Assembly: GCF_004348975.1 (NCBI RefSeq)
Contig: NZ_SMFP01000002.1
Location: 310,001 to 374,000 of the forward strand
Source of the DNA: Antarcticimicrobium sediminis
GTDB taxonomy: Bacteria; Pseudomonadota; Alphaproteobacteria; Rhodobacterales; Rhodobacteraceae
Length of the DNA: 64,000 bases
Reading direction: 5' to 3'
In this document: positions 8,874 to 18,176 of the stretch, one piece after another
Position numbering within the stretch: the first letter of the stretch is position 1
How the letters are laid out: every line of letters begins with the position of its first letter
Position numbers and translations under genes: made by a program
The notes under the pieces: model-generated
Seen by the model: only the letters and a program-made list of their open reading frames with translations
The model's database searches: none
Told to the model about the DNA's origin: nothing

Positions 8874-9482
8874 ATGTCGGCTAAGGTTCTGGTTCTCGGA
8901 ATCGGGAATGTTCTCTGGGCGGATGAGGGGTTTGGCGTGCGCTGTGTCGAACGGCTTGCCGAAACCCGTGGGTTTGGCCCCGACGTGAGGCTGCTCGATG
9001 GTGGCACGCAGGGTCTGTATCTTTTGCCGTTTCTCGAAGAGGTCGACACGCTTCTCGTGTTTGATGCTGTCGACTACGGGCTTGAACCCGGAACGTTGAA
9101 AATCGTTGAGGATGACGATGTGCCCGCCTTCATGGGGGCCAAAAAAATGTCGCTGCATCAGACCGGTTTTCAGGATGTCATCGCCACCGCGCAGTTGATG
9201 GGCTACTGCCCCGAACGCCTGATCCTGATTGGGTGCCAGCCCGAAGAAATCGAAGATTACGGCGGCAGCCTGCGCGCCGTCGTGGCGGCCCAGATTGATC
9301 CTGCTTTGGAGATTGCGGTGGACAAGCTGCGGTCACTGGGGATCGAGGTGCGCGAAGGGCGCACCGATAGCCGCGATCTGGCCGATCCCTCGATCTTGCG
9401 CGCGGCCTATGAACAGGGGCGCCCCTCGGAAGATGAGGCCTGCCGCATCGGTGATGATCGCTTCTTGCCGCAGGACGCCTGA
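8874..9482 (+). CDS. hupD: HupD, hydrogenase maturation endopeptidase
   Basis: This 202-residue protease of the HyaD/HybD family removes the C-terminal extension of HupL after nickel insertion. The N-terminus KVLVLGIGNVLWADEGFGVR contains the conserved GIGN and the metal-binding acidic residue of the DEGFG motif. DAVDYG and the MSLHQTGFQ block (conserved His) follow. The ATG at 8874 is chosen because GGGAGGG lies 6 nt upstream and the protein then begins at the family-typical position. An in-frame ATG at 8847 would add nine unconserved residues. It starts the hupDFGHJK series. Confidence 0.94.
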   Translation: MSAKVLVLGIGNVLWADEGFGVRCVERLAETRGFGPDVRLLDGGTQGLYLLPFLEEVDTLLVFDAVDYGLEPGTLKIVEDDDVPAFMGAKKMSLHQTGFQDVIATAQLMGYCPERLILIGCQPEEIEDYGGSLRAVVAAQIDPALEIAVDKLRSLGIEVREGRTDSRDLADPSILRAAYEQGRPSEDEACRIGDDRFLPQDA

Positions 9483-9483
9483 G

Positions 9484-9804
9484 ATGTGTCTTGGTATCCC
9501 GATGCAGATCGTCGCGCGTGAAGAGCTTGCGGCAACCGCCTTTGATGGCGTGGAAAATCACCTGATCGACTTGGCTCTCACCGGGCCGCTTGAGCCCGGC
9601 ACATGGATCCTGACGTTTCTTGGCACCGCACGCGAAGTGCTGCCCGTGGACGAGGCGTTGAAAATTCGCAAGGCCCTGCGCGGGATCGCTGACCTGATGC
9701 AGGGGCACGGGTTGGGAGATGCGTTCTCGGATCTTGACGACAGAACGCCACAGCTTCCGCCGCATTTGCAAGCCGCGCTGGACAAAGGGGAGACCACCGC
9801 ATGA
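9484..9804 (+). CDS. hupF: HupF, HypC-family hydrogenase chaperone
   Basis: This 106-residue HypC/HupF-family chaperone begins with the invariant MCLGIP, whose N-terminal Cys is exposed after Met removal. HupF is a HypC paralogue that by family knowledge protects and stabilises HupL during maturation, particularly under oxygen. It is a little longer than HypC and has a variable acidic tail. It starts one base after the hupD stop and its stop overlaps the hupG ATG (ATGA). The second copy in the window, hypC at 15398, carries the general role. Confidence 0.92.
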   Translation: MCLGIPMQIVAREELAATAFDGVENHLIDLALTGPLEPGTWILTFLGTAREVLPVDEALKIRKALRGIADLMQGHGLGDAFSDLDDRTPQLPPHLQAALDKGETTA

Positions 9805-10187
9805 GCCACCCGCTCATTGATCGACTGACAACAGAGTTCGGCTGGCCCGTGCTTGGCAATGATCACGACGTATTGGAGTTCACCACGCGGCCGGGCACGC
9901 ATGTGCTGTTCATTCCGGGGGATGCGAAACGCAATCTTGAGACCGCGGATGTGGCCGTGATCCTGCCGGAGTTGAAGCTAGCCTTTCAGGGGGTGTTTGA
10001 CTGCGCCGTCGTGGATGACGCGATCGAGGCCAGCCTGCGCGAGGCCACGAAAGTGCTCAAGACTCCGTCGCTGCTGTTTTACCGCGACGGGCAGTTCCTT
10101 GCCGGACTTCCAAAGGTGCGCGACTGGGACGATTACATGGCGCGGATCGCCCAGATCCTGACCATTCCGACACCGCAAATCGCTTGA
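9801..10187 (+). CDS. hupG: HupG, HyaE/HupG-family hydrogenase expression protein
   Basis: This 128-residue protein has a thioredoxin-like fold signature (HVLFIPGD, TPSLLFYRDGQFLAGL) but lacks the CXXC redox motif, as is usual for HyaE/HupG. The family is thought to act as a chaperone for the Tat-exported small subunit HupS. The ATG overlaps the hupF stop, so the two are translationally coupled. hupH begins 13 nt after the stop. Confidence 0.9.
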   Translation: MSHPLIDRLTTEFGWPVLGNDHDVLEFTTRPGTHVLFIPGDAKRNLETADVAVILPELKLAFQGVFDCAVVDDAIEASLREATKVLKTPSLLFYRDGQFLAGLPKVRDWDDYMARIAQILTIPTPQIA

Positions 10188-10200
10188 GGGAGAGAAACCG

Positions 10201-11040
10201 ATGGTCAACAATTTCCAGCTCCCGCCCGTGGGGTTCGGCCCCGGGTCGCAGCCGCCTGAAGAGGACGGGGCCGAATTGGAATTCCTGCCGATGCCGCAGG
10301 ATATGCGCACCTACACGACCCATCTGCCCGAGGTCGAGGTTGATGATCACCTCAACCCCGCGCTTGATCTTCTGGCCCAGATTGCCGCCGCCTGCGCAAC
10401 GGCTGGCGAAACCGGGCAGGGTGCAGAGTTTGATCTTTCGATCCTTGATGCCGCCAATCGCGCACTGATCGCCGAGACGATGGGCGCGGGGGAGGTGGCG
10501 ATGAAGCTGCACGGCATTCCCGCCATTGCGATACAGGAAAGCGTGTTTGCGGGGGTCTGGATGCTCAAGGCCGCCGGGATGGACGTGATCGAGGTCGGCG
10601 ACGTACCGCACCTGGTGCGTGTGCGCGCGTTCGAGCCGCGCAAGCAGGCCGGGCTGTCCGCGACACCGCGCCAACCCGGGGTCGTGAACGCGCCGCCGCT
10701 TTTGGTGGAGCTGATGGATAGGTCCGCCCGCTTAACGCCGGGCGCCGAGGTGCATGTCGTGAACCTGACGCTCCTGCCGCATACGGAACAGGATCTGGAC
10801 TGGCTTGATGAGGCGCTCGGGCAGGGGGCGGGGGATATCCTTTCGCGCGGCTATGGCAATTGCCGGGTCACGGCGACGGCGTTGGTCAATGTCTGGCGGG
10901 TGCAATTCTTCAATTCGATGGATACGCTGATCCTTGATACCTTTGAGGTGACCGAGATGCCCGAGGTGGCGCTGGCTGCCGCCGAAGATCTGGTCGATAG
11001 CGGGGAGCGCATTCAAGAAGTGCTGGAGGCGATCCAATGA
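10201..11040 (+). CDS. hupH: HupH, HyaF/HupH-family hydrogenase accessory protein
   Basis: This 279-residue member of the HyaF/HupH family is needed for full uptake-hydrogenase activity, probably in assembly or Fe-S insertion of the small subunit. Recognisable parts are an N-terminal LPPVGFGPG segment, EFLPMPQDM, the central LLDLLAQI-like region and the C-terminal NVWRVQFFNSMDTLILDTFEV block. A GAGGGAGAG ribosome binding site precedes the ATG. The stop overlaps the hupJ start (ATGA). Confidence 0.9.
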   Translation: MVNNFQLPPVGFGPGSQPPEEDGAELEFLPMPQDMRTYTTHLPEVEVDDHLNPALDLLAQIAAACATAGETGQGAEFDLSILDAANRALIAETMGAGEVAMKLHGIPAIAIQESVFAGVWMLKAAGMDVIEVGDVPHLVRVRAFEPRKQAGLSATPRQPGVVNAPPLLVELMDRSARLTPGAEVHVVNLTLLPHTEQDLDWLDEALGQGAGDILSRGYGNCRVTATALVNVWRVQFFNSMDTLILDTFEVTEMPEVALAAAEDLVDSGERIQEVLEAIQ

Positions 11041-11882
11041 GCGCGCAAGGCGGTTTCGAGGGCTCTTACCTGGGGGCCAATGACAAGATTTCCGATCTGG
11101 CGATCATGGAGTGCAAGATCTGCTGGACTCCCTATGACCCGGCCGAGGGCGATGATACCCGTCAGGTTCTTCCCGGGACGCCGTTTCTGGCCCTGCCCGA
11201 TGATTGGAAATGCCCCAATTGCGACGCCCCGAAAGAGCAGTTTCTGGTCTCGGAAGATCCCGGCTCGGACGCCATGCTGGCCGCCGCGCGGCTGTCGCGC
11301 AAAACCGAAGCCTTGGTGACGGATTTCACCGAAGTCTGGCATGGGAAAATGCGCGACGTGCCGATGGTCAACAAGGTGCTGCATGTGCAGGCCGTCGGGT
11401 TTCTAGAACAGGGGGGGCGCCCCTTGGGCGTTCTGATCTCGCCCTGGTTCATGAACCTGGTCCAGCTGCCGGCCGAGGGTGAGGATTGGTCTGCTCTCAC
11501 AGCGGGAGAGAAGGAAGTGCTCGCTTTCCCCTCGGGCGATTACGAGTTCATCCATAATACCCGCGAACAAACCGGGGGCTACAAGGCCTGTTCGCTGTTT
11601 TCGCCCATGGGCGAGTTCAAGACGCAGGCGCAGGCGGTCGAAGTGGCCCGTGCTGTGATGGTTGCGCTTTTTCAGGACGAACACCGTGCCGAGACCGATC
11701 GCAGTGCCGATATCCGCGCCGCCCGTGAGGACGAAATCGCTGCTTTCGAAGCGCGCGAACAGGCCGAGGCCGAAGCGCAGGCGCAAGACCTGAACAGTGC
11801 CCCGACCCGGCGTCAGGTTCTGACTGCGGGCCTGAGCGAAAAGCCCGATATTGCGCCCGAAACCGAGGCTGAAGCGGAGTAA
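11037..11882 (+). CDS. hupJ: HupJ, rubredoxin-HybE fusion protein for hydrogenase assembly
   Basis: The 281-residue protein joins two modules that are separate genes (hupI, hupJ) in some rhizobia. Residues about 20-65 are a rubredoxin with two iron-binding Cys pairs (CKICW and CPNC). About 85-210 is a HybE/HupJ chaperone domain (VLHVQAVGFLEQ, GVLISPWFMNLVQLP, SGDYEF). A Glu/Ala-rich low-complexity tail follows. The rubredoxin is thought to help HupS mature in the presence of oxygen. The start overlaps the hupH stop. Confidence 0.92.
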   Translation: MSAQGGFEGSYLGANDKISDLAIMECKICWTPYDPAEGDDTRQVLPGTPFLALPDDWKCPNCDAPKEQFLVSEDPGSDAMLAAARLSRKTEALVTDFTEVWHGKMRDVPMVNKVLHVQAVGFLEQGGRPLGVLISPWFMNLVQLPAEGEDWSALTAGEKEVLAFPSGDYEFIHNTREQTGGYKACSLFSPMGEFKTQAQAVEVARAVMVALFQDEHRAETDRSADIRAAREDEIAAFEAREQAEAEAQAQDLNSAPTRRQVLTAGLSEKPDIAPETEAEAE

Positions 11883-11885
11883 TTG

Positions 11886-12743
11886 ATGACACTCACCGCG
11901 CCACTCACAGCCACGACGGCACCGGCCCTGCCGGTGGCGCAGCTTGTGATTGGCAAGCCGGTCGAGGAGGTCGTGAAGCTGATCCCGCGCCTGTTCAACC
12001 TGTGCCGCGGGTCTCAGGATGTGGCGATACGGCTGGCGCTTGGTTTGCCGCTTGAAGAGGCGATGCGTCCCCATCTTGCCGAGGATTTCGTGCGCGATCA
12101 TCTCCTGCGCCTCGGGGTCATGCTGCCCCGACAGCTTGGGCTCGACCCACTGCCGATTGCGCAAGGGGGCGCTTGGTTCTTGCCGCAACAGATGCCGACA
12201 ACGCTGGAGAGTTTCGAAGCCTATCTCGAGTCCGGGACGGGGTTTGCGCCTGTTTTCAAAGGCTTGCATGGCATTTTTGAGAACGGCGAGGCGGTTGCCA
12301 ACGTGCCTTTGGTCGCGGATGAAGACTTGCCCAGGGCGCAGGCGTGCGAAAATTCGATTGCGGCGCGTCATTTCGTTCACCCGCTATTGTTGGTGGTGCA
12401 AAGACTGAAGGGGCGCGGGCCGCTGTGGCGCGCCGTGGCGCGGCTTCTGGATCTTGAGGCTTGTTTGACCAAGGAACTGCCCAAGCCGAGGCGTCTGGAA
12501 AATGGCTGGGCGATTGTTCCCGCGTCGCGCGGGATCTATGCGCTGCGCGCGCAGGCGATGGATGGCGTCGTCTCTCGGTTCGAGCGGGTCACCCCGACGG
12601 ATCACATGCTGGCCCCGAACGGTATTCTGGCCCAATCCCTTGCCAGCCTGCCGGGGGGCAAACATCATCTTGCGGGATTGGTGCTTGATTGCCTCGACCC
12701 CTGCAGCCCGGTGACCCTCAAGGGAGGGCAAGGACATGCATGA
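11886..12743 (+). CDS. hupK: HupK, uptake hydrogenase accessory protein
   Basis: This 285-residue HupK-family protein is a distant relative of hydrogenase large subunits and may act as a scaffold during HupL assembly. A vestige of the C-terminal metal motif (CLDPCSP) is visible, but the second Cys of DPCxxC is missing, so it should not bind Ni-Fe itself. The ATG at 11886 is preferred over a TTG at 11883. The stop overlaps hypA by 8 nt. Confidence 0.85.
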   Translation: MTLTAPLTATTAPALPVAQLVIGKPVEEVVKLIPRLFNLCRGSQDVAIRLALGLPLEEAMRPHLAEDFVRDHLLRLGVMLPRQLGLDPLPIAQGGAWFLPQQMPTTLESFEAYLESGTGFAPVFKGLHGIFENGEAVANVPLVADEDLPRAQACENSIAARHFVHPLLLVVQRLKGRGPLWRAVARLLDLEACLTKELPKPRRLENGWAIVPASRGIYALRAQAMDGVVSRFERVTPTDHMLAPNGILAQSLASLPGGKHHLAGLVLDCLDPCSPVTLKGGQGHA

Positions 12744-13077
12744 GATGTCGCTGTGCGAAGGGGTGCGCTCGGTGATCGAGGAGGCCGCGGTGAAAAACGG
12801 CTTCACGGGAGTGAAAACCGTGCGCCTTGAAATCGGAAAATTTGCCGGGGTGGAAAAGCCCGCGCTGGAATTTGCCTTTGACGTGGTCATGCGTGGCTCG
12901 GTGGCCGAAGGGGCCGCTTTGGTGATGATCGACCTGCCGGGGCGGGCGATGTGCTACGACTGTCTGAAAGAAGTCTCGATTGAAAACCGGCTGGACTGTT
13001 GCCCGGATTGTGGCGGTGGCAAGCTGATGCCTGTAGGGGGCGATGAAATGCGGATCAAGGATTTGGAGGTGCTCTGA
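12736..13077 (+). CDS. hypA: HypA, nickel-insertion zinc metallochaperone
   Basis: This 113-residue HypA begins with the invariant MHEMSL, whose His2 binds nickel. It has a zinc site made of CYDC and CCPDC in the C-terminal half. It works with HypB to put nickel into HupL. An AGGGAGGGCAAGG ribosome binding site lies inside the hupK 3' end, and its stop shares a base with the hypB start. Confidence 0.96.
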   Translation: MHEMSLCEGVRSVIEEAAVKNGFTGVKTVRLEIGKFAGVEKPALEFAFDVVMRGSVAEGAALVMIDLPGRAMCYDCLKEVSIENRLDCCPDCGGGKLMPVGGDEMRIKDLEVL

Positions 13078-13910
13078 TGTGTAACGTGTGTGGATGCGGA
13101 ACGGCGAGCGTTGAGGGGCATGGCGCGCATGATCATGGTCATTCGCACGATCACGGTCATGAGCATGGCCATCACCATCATCACGGCCATGATATTCATT
13201 TTGGCCATGGCCCGGCAGGTGTTGAAGTTGCGGGCATGACCCAAGAGCGTTTGATCGAGATCGAAACCGATATTCTTGCCAAGAATGACCGCTACGCCGA
13301 TGCGAACCGGGCTGTGATCTCTGGGCTGGGCGCCTTCGCGATCAATCTTGTGTCGTCTCCCGGTTCGGGCAAGACCACGCTGTTGTGCAAGACCATCGAG
13401 ATGCTGGGAGATCAGCCCTTGGCCGTGATCGAGGGCGATCAGCAAACCGCCAACGATGCCGAACGCATCCGCGCAACCGGGGCCAAGGCGGTGCAGGTCA
13501 ATACCGGCAAGGGCTGTCACCTTGACGGGCATATGGTGGGCCATGCGATGGAGCATCTGTCGCTTGAGAAAAACGCGATGCTTTTCATCGAGAATGTCGG
13601 AAACCTTGTGTGCCCGGCGGGGTTCGATCTGGGCGAAGATTGCAAGGTGGCGGTGATCTCCGTGACCGAGGGCGAAGATAAACCGCTGAAATACCCGGAT
13701 ATGTTCACCGTGTCCGAAATCGCGCTTCTCAACAAGGTCGATCTGGCCCCCTATTGCGATGTGGATCTTGATCTTTACGAGGCCAATCTGAGACGGGTGA
13801 ATCCCGGCATCGAAATCCTGCGCATCTCGGCCCGCACGGGCGAGGGGATGCAGGCGTGGGTTGCCTGGCTGCGGGATCGGTTGGCGGCGAAACCCGGGGC
13901 CGGGGTCTGA
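13077..13910 (+). CDS. hypB: HypB, nickel-binding GTPase for hydrogenase maturation
   Basis: This 277-residue GTPase delivers nickel together with HypA. The N-terminus has CNVCGCG, a high-affinity metal motif, followed by a long His-rich stretch (residues about 19-42, mostly HDHGH-type repeats) that can store nickel. The GTPase domain shows the P-loop [11 protein letters not shown] (about residue 94), [24 protein letters not shown] (metal-binding GTPase site) and a NKVD guanine-specificity motif. Many HypB proteins lack the His-rich stretch; its length here suggests nickel storage. Confidence 0.96.
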   Translation: MCNVCGCGTASVEGHGAHDHGHSHDHGHEHGHHHHHGHDIHFGHGPAGVEVAGMTQERLIEIETDILAKNDRYADANRAVISGLGAFAINLVSSPGSGKTTLLCKTIEMLGDQPLAVIEGDQQTANDAERIRATGAKAVQVNTGKGCHLDGHMVGHAMEHLSLEKNAMLFIENVGNLVCPAGFDLGEDCKVAVISVTEGEDKPLKYPDMFTVSEIALLNKVDLAPYCDVDLDLYEANLRRVNPGIEILRISARTGEGMQAWVAWLRDRLAAKPGAGV

Positions 13911-13913
13911 GGG

Positions 13914-15395
13914 ATGGCTGACACCCTTCCCACGCTGCTTCTGGTCGATGATGAGGAACACAGCCTCGCCGCGATGCGTATGGCGTTGGAAGACGAGTTC
14001 GATATCCTGACGGCGCCGAACGCGGATGAGGCGCGCCGGTTGATGCAGGACCACTTTGTTCAGGTGGTGTTTTGCGATCACCGGATGCCGGGCACGACCG
14101 GGGTCGAATTCCTGACCGAAGTGCGTGAGACATGGCCCGATACGGTTCGGATCATCATCACGGGCTACACGGAATCCAGTGATATGATCACCGCCATCAA
14201 CGAGGCGGGGATCTATCAGTTTCTGACAAAACCATGGCATCCCGATCACCTGATGATGGTGGCGAAAAATGCCGCCGATCTTTTTCGACTGGCGCGCGAG
14301 CATGATCGCATGTCGCTGGAAATGCGCTATCTTTCGCGCTCGGTCGAGATCAAGCTGGAGGTGCAGCGCAAGGCCCTGCGCGAGGGTCTGGGGTTTGACA
14401 CCGTCTTGCGCGCGGCGAATTCACCGATGAACGCGGTGGTCGAACAGGCGCGCCAGTTCGCGACATTCGACGTGCCGGTCATCCTGACGGGCGAGCCGGG
14501 GACGGGAAAGCGGCTCTTGGCACGGGCGATGCATTACAGCTCCCTGCGCTCGGACAAACCCTATTTCGAGTTCGATTGTTCGTCTGTTGATGATGATATT
14601 CTGGAGGTCGAACTTTTCGGGGCGCGCCGTGGTGCGGTTCCCGGGCTCGTGGCGCACAAGATGGGGCTGTTTCAAAAGGCGGATCGCAGCACGTTGTATC
14701 TGTCGGGGGTCGCCGATCTGTCGCCGCGCTTGCAACTCCTGCTTCTGCGCGCTGCTCGCGATGGGGCGTTTCGCCCGCTTGGCGGGCACGAGATCCTGCA
14801 TTCGCAGGTTCGCCTGTTGATCGGGGCAGACCGCGATCTGCGCGCCGAGGTGGAGCGCGGCAAGTTCAATTCCGAGCTGTACTATGCGCTCTCCAAGGTG
14901 AGTTTGACAGTTCCGCCATTGCGCGAGCGTTCCGATGATCTTGCCATATTGGCCCAGACGTTTTTGTTCGAGGCCGCAGACCGTCATGGCAAGCCGGTGA
15001 GCGGGCTTTCAGATGACGCGATCCTGTTTCTGGCTGGTTATGACTGGCCCGGAAACATGCGCGAACTGGAAAACGAAATGACCCATATGTTGATCTTTTC
15101 GCAAGATGCGATCCTCGGGCCGGAACTGATTTCGCGTCACATTCTGCAGGCCAGCCCACTACCTGAAAGCGAAACGGCGGTGGATCAGGTTCTGGTGGGC
15201 AGCGGGACACTCAAGGATCGGGTGGAACTGATCGAAATGCGTATTCTGCGGGAAACCCTGACCCGTTTGAAATGGAACAAAAGTCGGGCCGCGGCCGAGC
15301 TTGGTCTTTCGCGGGTGGGTCTGCGCGCGAAAATCGAACGCTATGGGTTGATCGAGCCCAAGCGTCAAACCGCAACCGTTAAAGAGGAGGACTAG
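13914..15395 (+). CDS. hupR: HupR, NtrC-family response regulator of hydrogenase synthesis
   Basis: This 493-residue regulator has an N-terminal receiver (acidic pair 12-13, phospho-acceptor Asp55 in [10 protein letters not shown]), a central AAA+-like domain and a C-terminal Fis-type helix-turn-helix ([25 protein letters not shown]). The P-loop is kept (GEPGTGK, 193-199), but the sigma-54 contact motif GAFTGA is replaced by GAVPGL (240-245) and the Walker B acidic residues are lost ([11 protein letters not shown]). This fits R. capsulatus HupR, which works with sigma-70 RNA polymerase and activates when unphosphorylated. HupT and HupUV are its signalling partners. Confidence 0.94.
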   Translation: MADTLPTLLLVDDEEHSLAAMRMALEDEFDILTAPNADEARRLMQDHFVQVVFCDHRMPGTTGVEFLTEVRETWPDTVRIIITGYTESSDMITAINEAGIYQFLTKPWHPDHLMMVAKNAADLFRLAREHDRMSLEMRYLSRSVEIKLEVQRKALREGLGFDTVLRAANSPMNAVVEQARQFATFDVPVILTGEPGTGKRLLARAMHYSSLRSDKPYFEFDCSSVDDDILEVELFGARRGAVPGLVAHKMGLFQKADRSTLYLSGVADLSPRLQLLLLRAARDGAFRPLGGHEILHSQVRLLIGADRDLRAEVERGKFNSELYYALSKVSLTVPPLRERSDDLAILAQTFLFEAADRHGKPVSGLSDDAILFLAGYDWPGNMRELENEMTHMLIFSQDAILGPELISRHILQASPLPESETAVDQVLVGSGTLKDRVELIEMRILRETLTRLKWNKSRAAAELGLSRVGLRAKIERYGLIEPKRQTATVKEED

Positions 15396-15397
15396 CC

Positions 15398-15688
15398 ATG
15401 TGTCTGGGAATTCCGGGGCAGATCATCGCGATCACCGATCCCGCGCGTCAGATGGCGATGGCCGATGTTTCCGGTGTGCGTCGCGCGGTCAATGTGGCCC
15501 CCGTCCTGAGCGGCGCGATGGAGGATCTCATCGGCAAGTGGGCGCTTATTCATGTGGGGTTTGCCATGGCCCTGATCGACGAGGACGAGGCCGAAGCGAC
15601 GCTGCAAGCGCTGCGCGATCTGGGCGAAGCGCAAGAGGCGCTCGAGGCGATGGCCCAAGGTCAAAAGGCACTGGAGGTGGAGGCATGA
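15398..15688 (+). CDS. hypC: HypC, hydrogenase maturation chaperone
   Basis: This 96-residue HypC begins MCLGIPGQI with the functional N-terminal Cys2. It forms a complex with HypD that carries the Fe(CN)2CO unit to the large subunit precursor. An AAAGAGGAGG ribosome binding site lies 10 nt upstream. The last codons overlap the hypD start. It is shorter than HupF, the paralogue at 9484. Confidence 0.95.
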   Translation: MCLGIPGQIIAITDPARQMAMADVSGVRRAVNVAPVLSGAMEDLIGKWALIHVGFAMALIDEDEAEATLQALRDLGEAQEALEAMAQGQKALEVEA

Positions 15689-16827
15689 AATACGCAGATG
15701 AATTTCGCGACCCCACAGCCGCCAAGGCGCTGCTGGCCCGTATCGCCGATCTGACGGACGAGATTGGCGCCACCAGCGAAAAACCCGTTCACATCATGGA
15801 AATCTGCGGCGGGCATACCCACGCGATCTTTCGCTACGGGTTGGACAAATTGACGCCTGACGGCGTTGAGTTCATCCACGGGCCGGGCTGTCCGGTCTGC
15901 GTTTTGCCGATGGCGCGGGTCGATGAATGCGTGCAGATCGCCGCGCGTCCCGAGGTGATCTTTACCACTTTTGGCGATGCGATGCGCGTGCCCGGCACCA
16001 AGACATCGCTGCTTCAGGCCAAGGCCGCCGGCGCGGATATCCGCATGGTCTATTCTCCCTTGGACGCGCTTGAACTGGCGCGGCGCAACCCCGAGCGCGA
16101 GGTGGTTTTCTTTGGTCTTGGCTTTGAAACCACGACGCCCTCGACCGCGCTTTCGATTCAACAGGCCGCGCGCGAAGAGCTGACCAATTTCTCGGTGTTT
16201 TGCAATCACATCACCGTGCCGCCTCCGATCAAGGCGCTTCTGGATGATCCTCATATGCTTTTGGACGGGTTTGTCGGGCCGGGCCATGTCTCGATGGTGA
16301 TCGGCACGCACCCGTATGATTTCATTGCACAAGACTATGGCAAACCCATCGTGGTTGCCGGCTTCGAGCCGCTCGATCTGCTGCAATCGGTGCTGATGGT
16401 GCTGCAACAGATCCGCGATGGACGGGCCGAGGTCGAAAACCAATACGCCCGTGTCGTGCCCGAACATGGCAATCCGGTTTCCATTGCGGCAATCGCGGAT
16501 GTCTATGAAACGCGCCCGTCGTTCGAGTGGCGCGGACTGGGCGAGATTGATCATTCCGGTCTGCGGATTCGCGCCAAATACAGCCCCTTCGACGCCGAGG
16601 AAAAATTCGGCATCGGATATGCGGCCGGAGAGCGCAGTGTTCAGGAACCCGAAGGCTGTGCCTGTGGTGCGGTGATGACGGGGCGGTTGAAGCCGACCGG
16701 ATGTCCACAGTTTGGCAAAGGCTGCACGCCGGAAATGCCGCTGGGGGCGCTGATGGTCAGTTCCGAAGGCGCCTGCGCGGCCTATTATCAATATGGCGGC
16801 GCACGGGCTGTCGAACCGGCTGAATAA
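15685..16827 (+). CDS. hypD: HypD, Fe-S scaffold for Fe(CN)2CO assembly
   Basis: This 380-residue HypD is the scaffold on which cyanide and CO are attached to iron before transfer to HupL and HupV. Conserved motifs are MEICGGHTHAIFRYG (active Cys), HGPGCPVC, TFGDAMRVPG, GLGFETTTPS, and a C-terminal cysteine-rich segment (EPEGCACGAVMTG, PTGCPQFGKGCTP) that holds the [4Fe-4S] cluster. The ATG at 15685 overlaps the hypC stop and matches the family start. Confidence 0.96.
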   Translation: MKYADEFRDPTAAKALLARIADLTDEIGATSEKPVHIMEICGGHTHAIFRYGLDKLTPDGVEFIHGPGCPVCVLPMARVDECVQIAARPEVIFTTFGDAMRVPGTKTSLLQAKAAGADIRMVYSPLDALELARRNPEREVVFFGLGFETTTPSTALSIQQAAREELTNFSVFCNHITVPPPIKALLDDPHMLLDGFVGPGHVSMVIGTHPYDFIAQDYGKPIVVAGFEPLDLLQSVLMVLQQIRDGRAEVENQYARVVPEHGNPVSIAAIADVYETRPSFEWRGLGEIDHSGLRIRAKYSPFDAEEKFGIGYAAGERSVQEPEGCACGAVMTGRLKPTGCPQFGKGCTPEMPLGALMVSSEGACAAYYQYGGARAVEPAE

Positions 16828-16858
16828 GACGCCGGCTGAGGAAGAAGAAAGACACATC

Positions 16859-17884
16859 ATGGCCCTGAGAGATGAGCATGTGACGCTGGCCCATGGCGGC
16901 GGCGGCAAGGCAATGCGCGACCTGATCGACGAGGTGTTTACCTCGGTCTTTCAGCCGGAAAGCCGCGAGGATCAGGCCCGTCTGATGGATGACGCCCTGT
17001 TTGAACCCGGGGCGCGTCTGGCCTTTACCACCGACAGCTTCGTGGTGGACCCGGTCGAGTTTCCGGGCGGTGACATCGGCAAGATCGCGGTCTGCGGCAC
17101 GGTCAATGATCTTGCTGTCGGGGGGGCGACGCCCTTGTGGTTGTCCGCGGCCTTCATCATCGAAGAGGGCACCGAGATCGCGCTGTTGCGCCGGATCGTC
17201 GCCTCGATGCAAGCCGAGGCCGAGAGGGCAGGCGTCAAGATCGTCACCGGCGATACCAAGGTCGTCGGGCGCGGGTCGGCGGACCGGGTGTTTATCACCA
17301 CCTCCGGCGTCGGGGTGATCCCGCCGGGATGCGATTTGCGCGCGGATGCCGTACAGCCGGGGGATGTGGCCATCGTGAACGGGGTGCTGGGGGATCACGG
17401 CGCCACCATTCTGGCTGCTCGGGGCGACATGGCGCTGAGCACCGACATCCAGTCGGATTGCGCCGGTCTGGGGCATCTGATGGCTGCGGTGGCCAAGGCC
17501 TGTCCGACGCTGAGATGTGCGCGCGATGCGACGCGGGGCGGTTTGGCCTCGGCTTTGAATGAAATTGCCGAGGATGCCCAGGTCGCGATCGAGATCGAAG
17601 AGGCGCGTCTGCCCCTGCGCGCCGAAGTCAAAGGCATGTGCGAATTATTGGGGCTCGATCCGCTGTATCTGGCGAATGAGGGCACTCTTGTTCTGTTCGT
17701 TGCCGAACAGGACGCCGAGGCTGCACTTGCCGCGATGAAATCTCTGCCCGAGGGCGCGGGCGCCACGATTATCGGCAACGCGCGCGCCTCTGGTCCGGGG
17801 CCGCGCGTGACCATGCGCACGCTATTCGGCGGCGCGCGGATCGTCGATATGCTGGTCGGCGAACAGTTGCCCCGGATCTGTTAG
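16859..17884 (+). CDS. hypE: HypE, carbamoyl dehydratase forming the cyanide donor
   Basis: This 341-residue member of the PurM/SelD-like ATP-binding family dehydrates the HypF-added thiocarboxamide to a thiocyanate. Motifs are LAHGGGGKAM at the N-terminus, FTTDSFVVDP, CGTVNDLAVGGA, GDTKVVGRG, CARDATRGG and the C-terminal PRIC, whose last Cys is the modified residue. The ATG at 16859 gives the standard N-terminus. An in-frame ATG at 16793 inside hypD would add 22 unconserved residues. It closes the hydrogenase cluster. Confidence 0.96.
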   Translation: MALRDEHVTLAHGGGGKAMRDLIDEVFTSVFQPESREDQARLMDDALFEPGARLAFTTDSFVVDPVEFPGGDIGKIAVCGTVNDLAVGGATPLWLSAAFIIEEGTEIALLRRIVASMQAEAERAGVKIVTGDTKVVGRGSADRVFITTSGVGVIPPGCDLRADAVQPGDVAIVNGVLGDHGATILAARGDMALSTDIQSDCAGLGHLMAAVAKACPTLRCARDATRGGLASALNEIAEDAQVAIEIEEARLPLRAEVKGMCELLGLDPLYLANEGTLVLFVAEQDAEAALAAMKSLPEGAGATIIGNARASGPGPRVTMRTLFGGARIVDMLVGEQLPRIC

Positions 17885-18098
17885 ATGGTCAGGACGTCGG
17901 CAACGGGGCCGTTTCGGTCAAGGCATCCTGAACCATCAGTCGAACCAGTCTTTCGAGGTCGCTAGTCTTTGGCGCAGCGACGTTCAGGCAAGAAACCGGC
18001 AGCCGCTCAAACTGCATTCAGCGCAACCGGTTCCGCACCTGATCCGCGAGATCACCGGCCAGAGGTGCCGCCAAGCTGAAAGCGGGACGGGCGCCTTA

Positions 18099-18127
18099 TC
18101 CCCGGGGGCGCGAAGCTTCCCCGGGGA
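18099..18127. terminator. Possible bidirectional hairpin between hypE and the UxaA-family gene
   Basis: Two copies of the palindrome CCCCGGGG (18100-18107 and 18119-18126), flanked by T on the left of each, can form a GC-rich stem with an 11-nt loop. It lies between the convergent ends of hypE and the UxaA-family gene. There is no T-tract on either strand, so the call is weak. The rest of 17885-18176 shows nothing recognisable. Confidence 0.35.
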
Positions 18128-18176
18128 GGATGATCGAGCAACACATCTTAGGGTGTGCAGTCTCGGGATGGGCAGA

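Noticed and set aside
13077-13200. His-codon repeats in hypB as a tandem DNA repeat or CRISPR-like array
   Set aside because: The cat/cac repeats are in frame and encode the known nickel-storing His-rich region of HypB.
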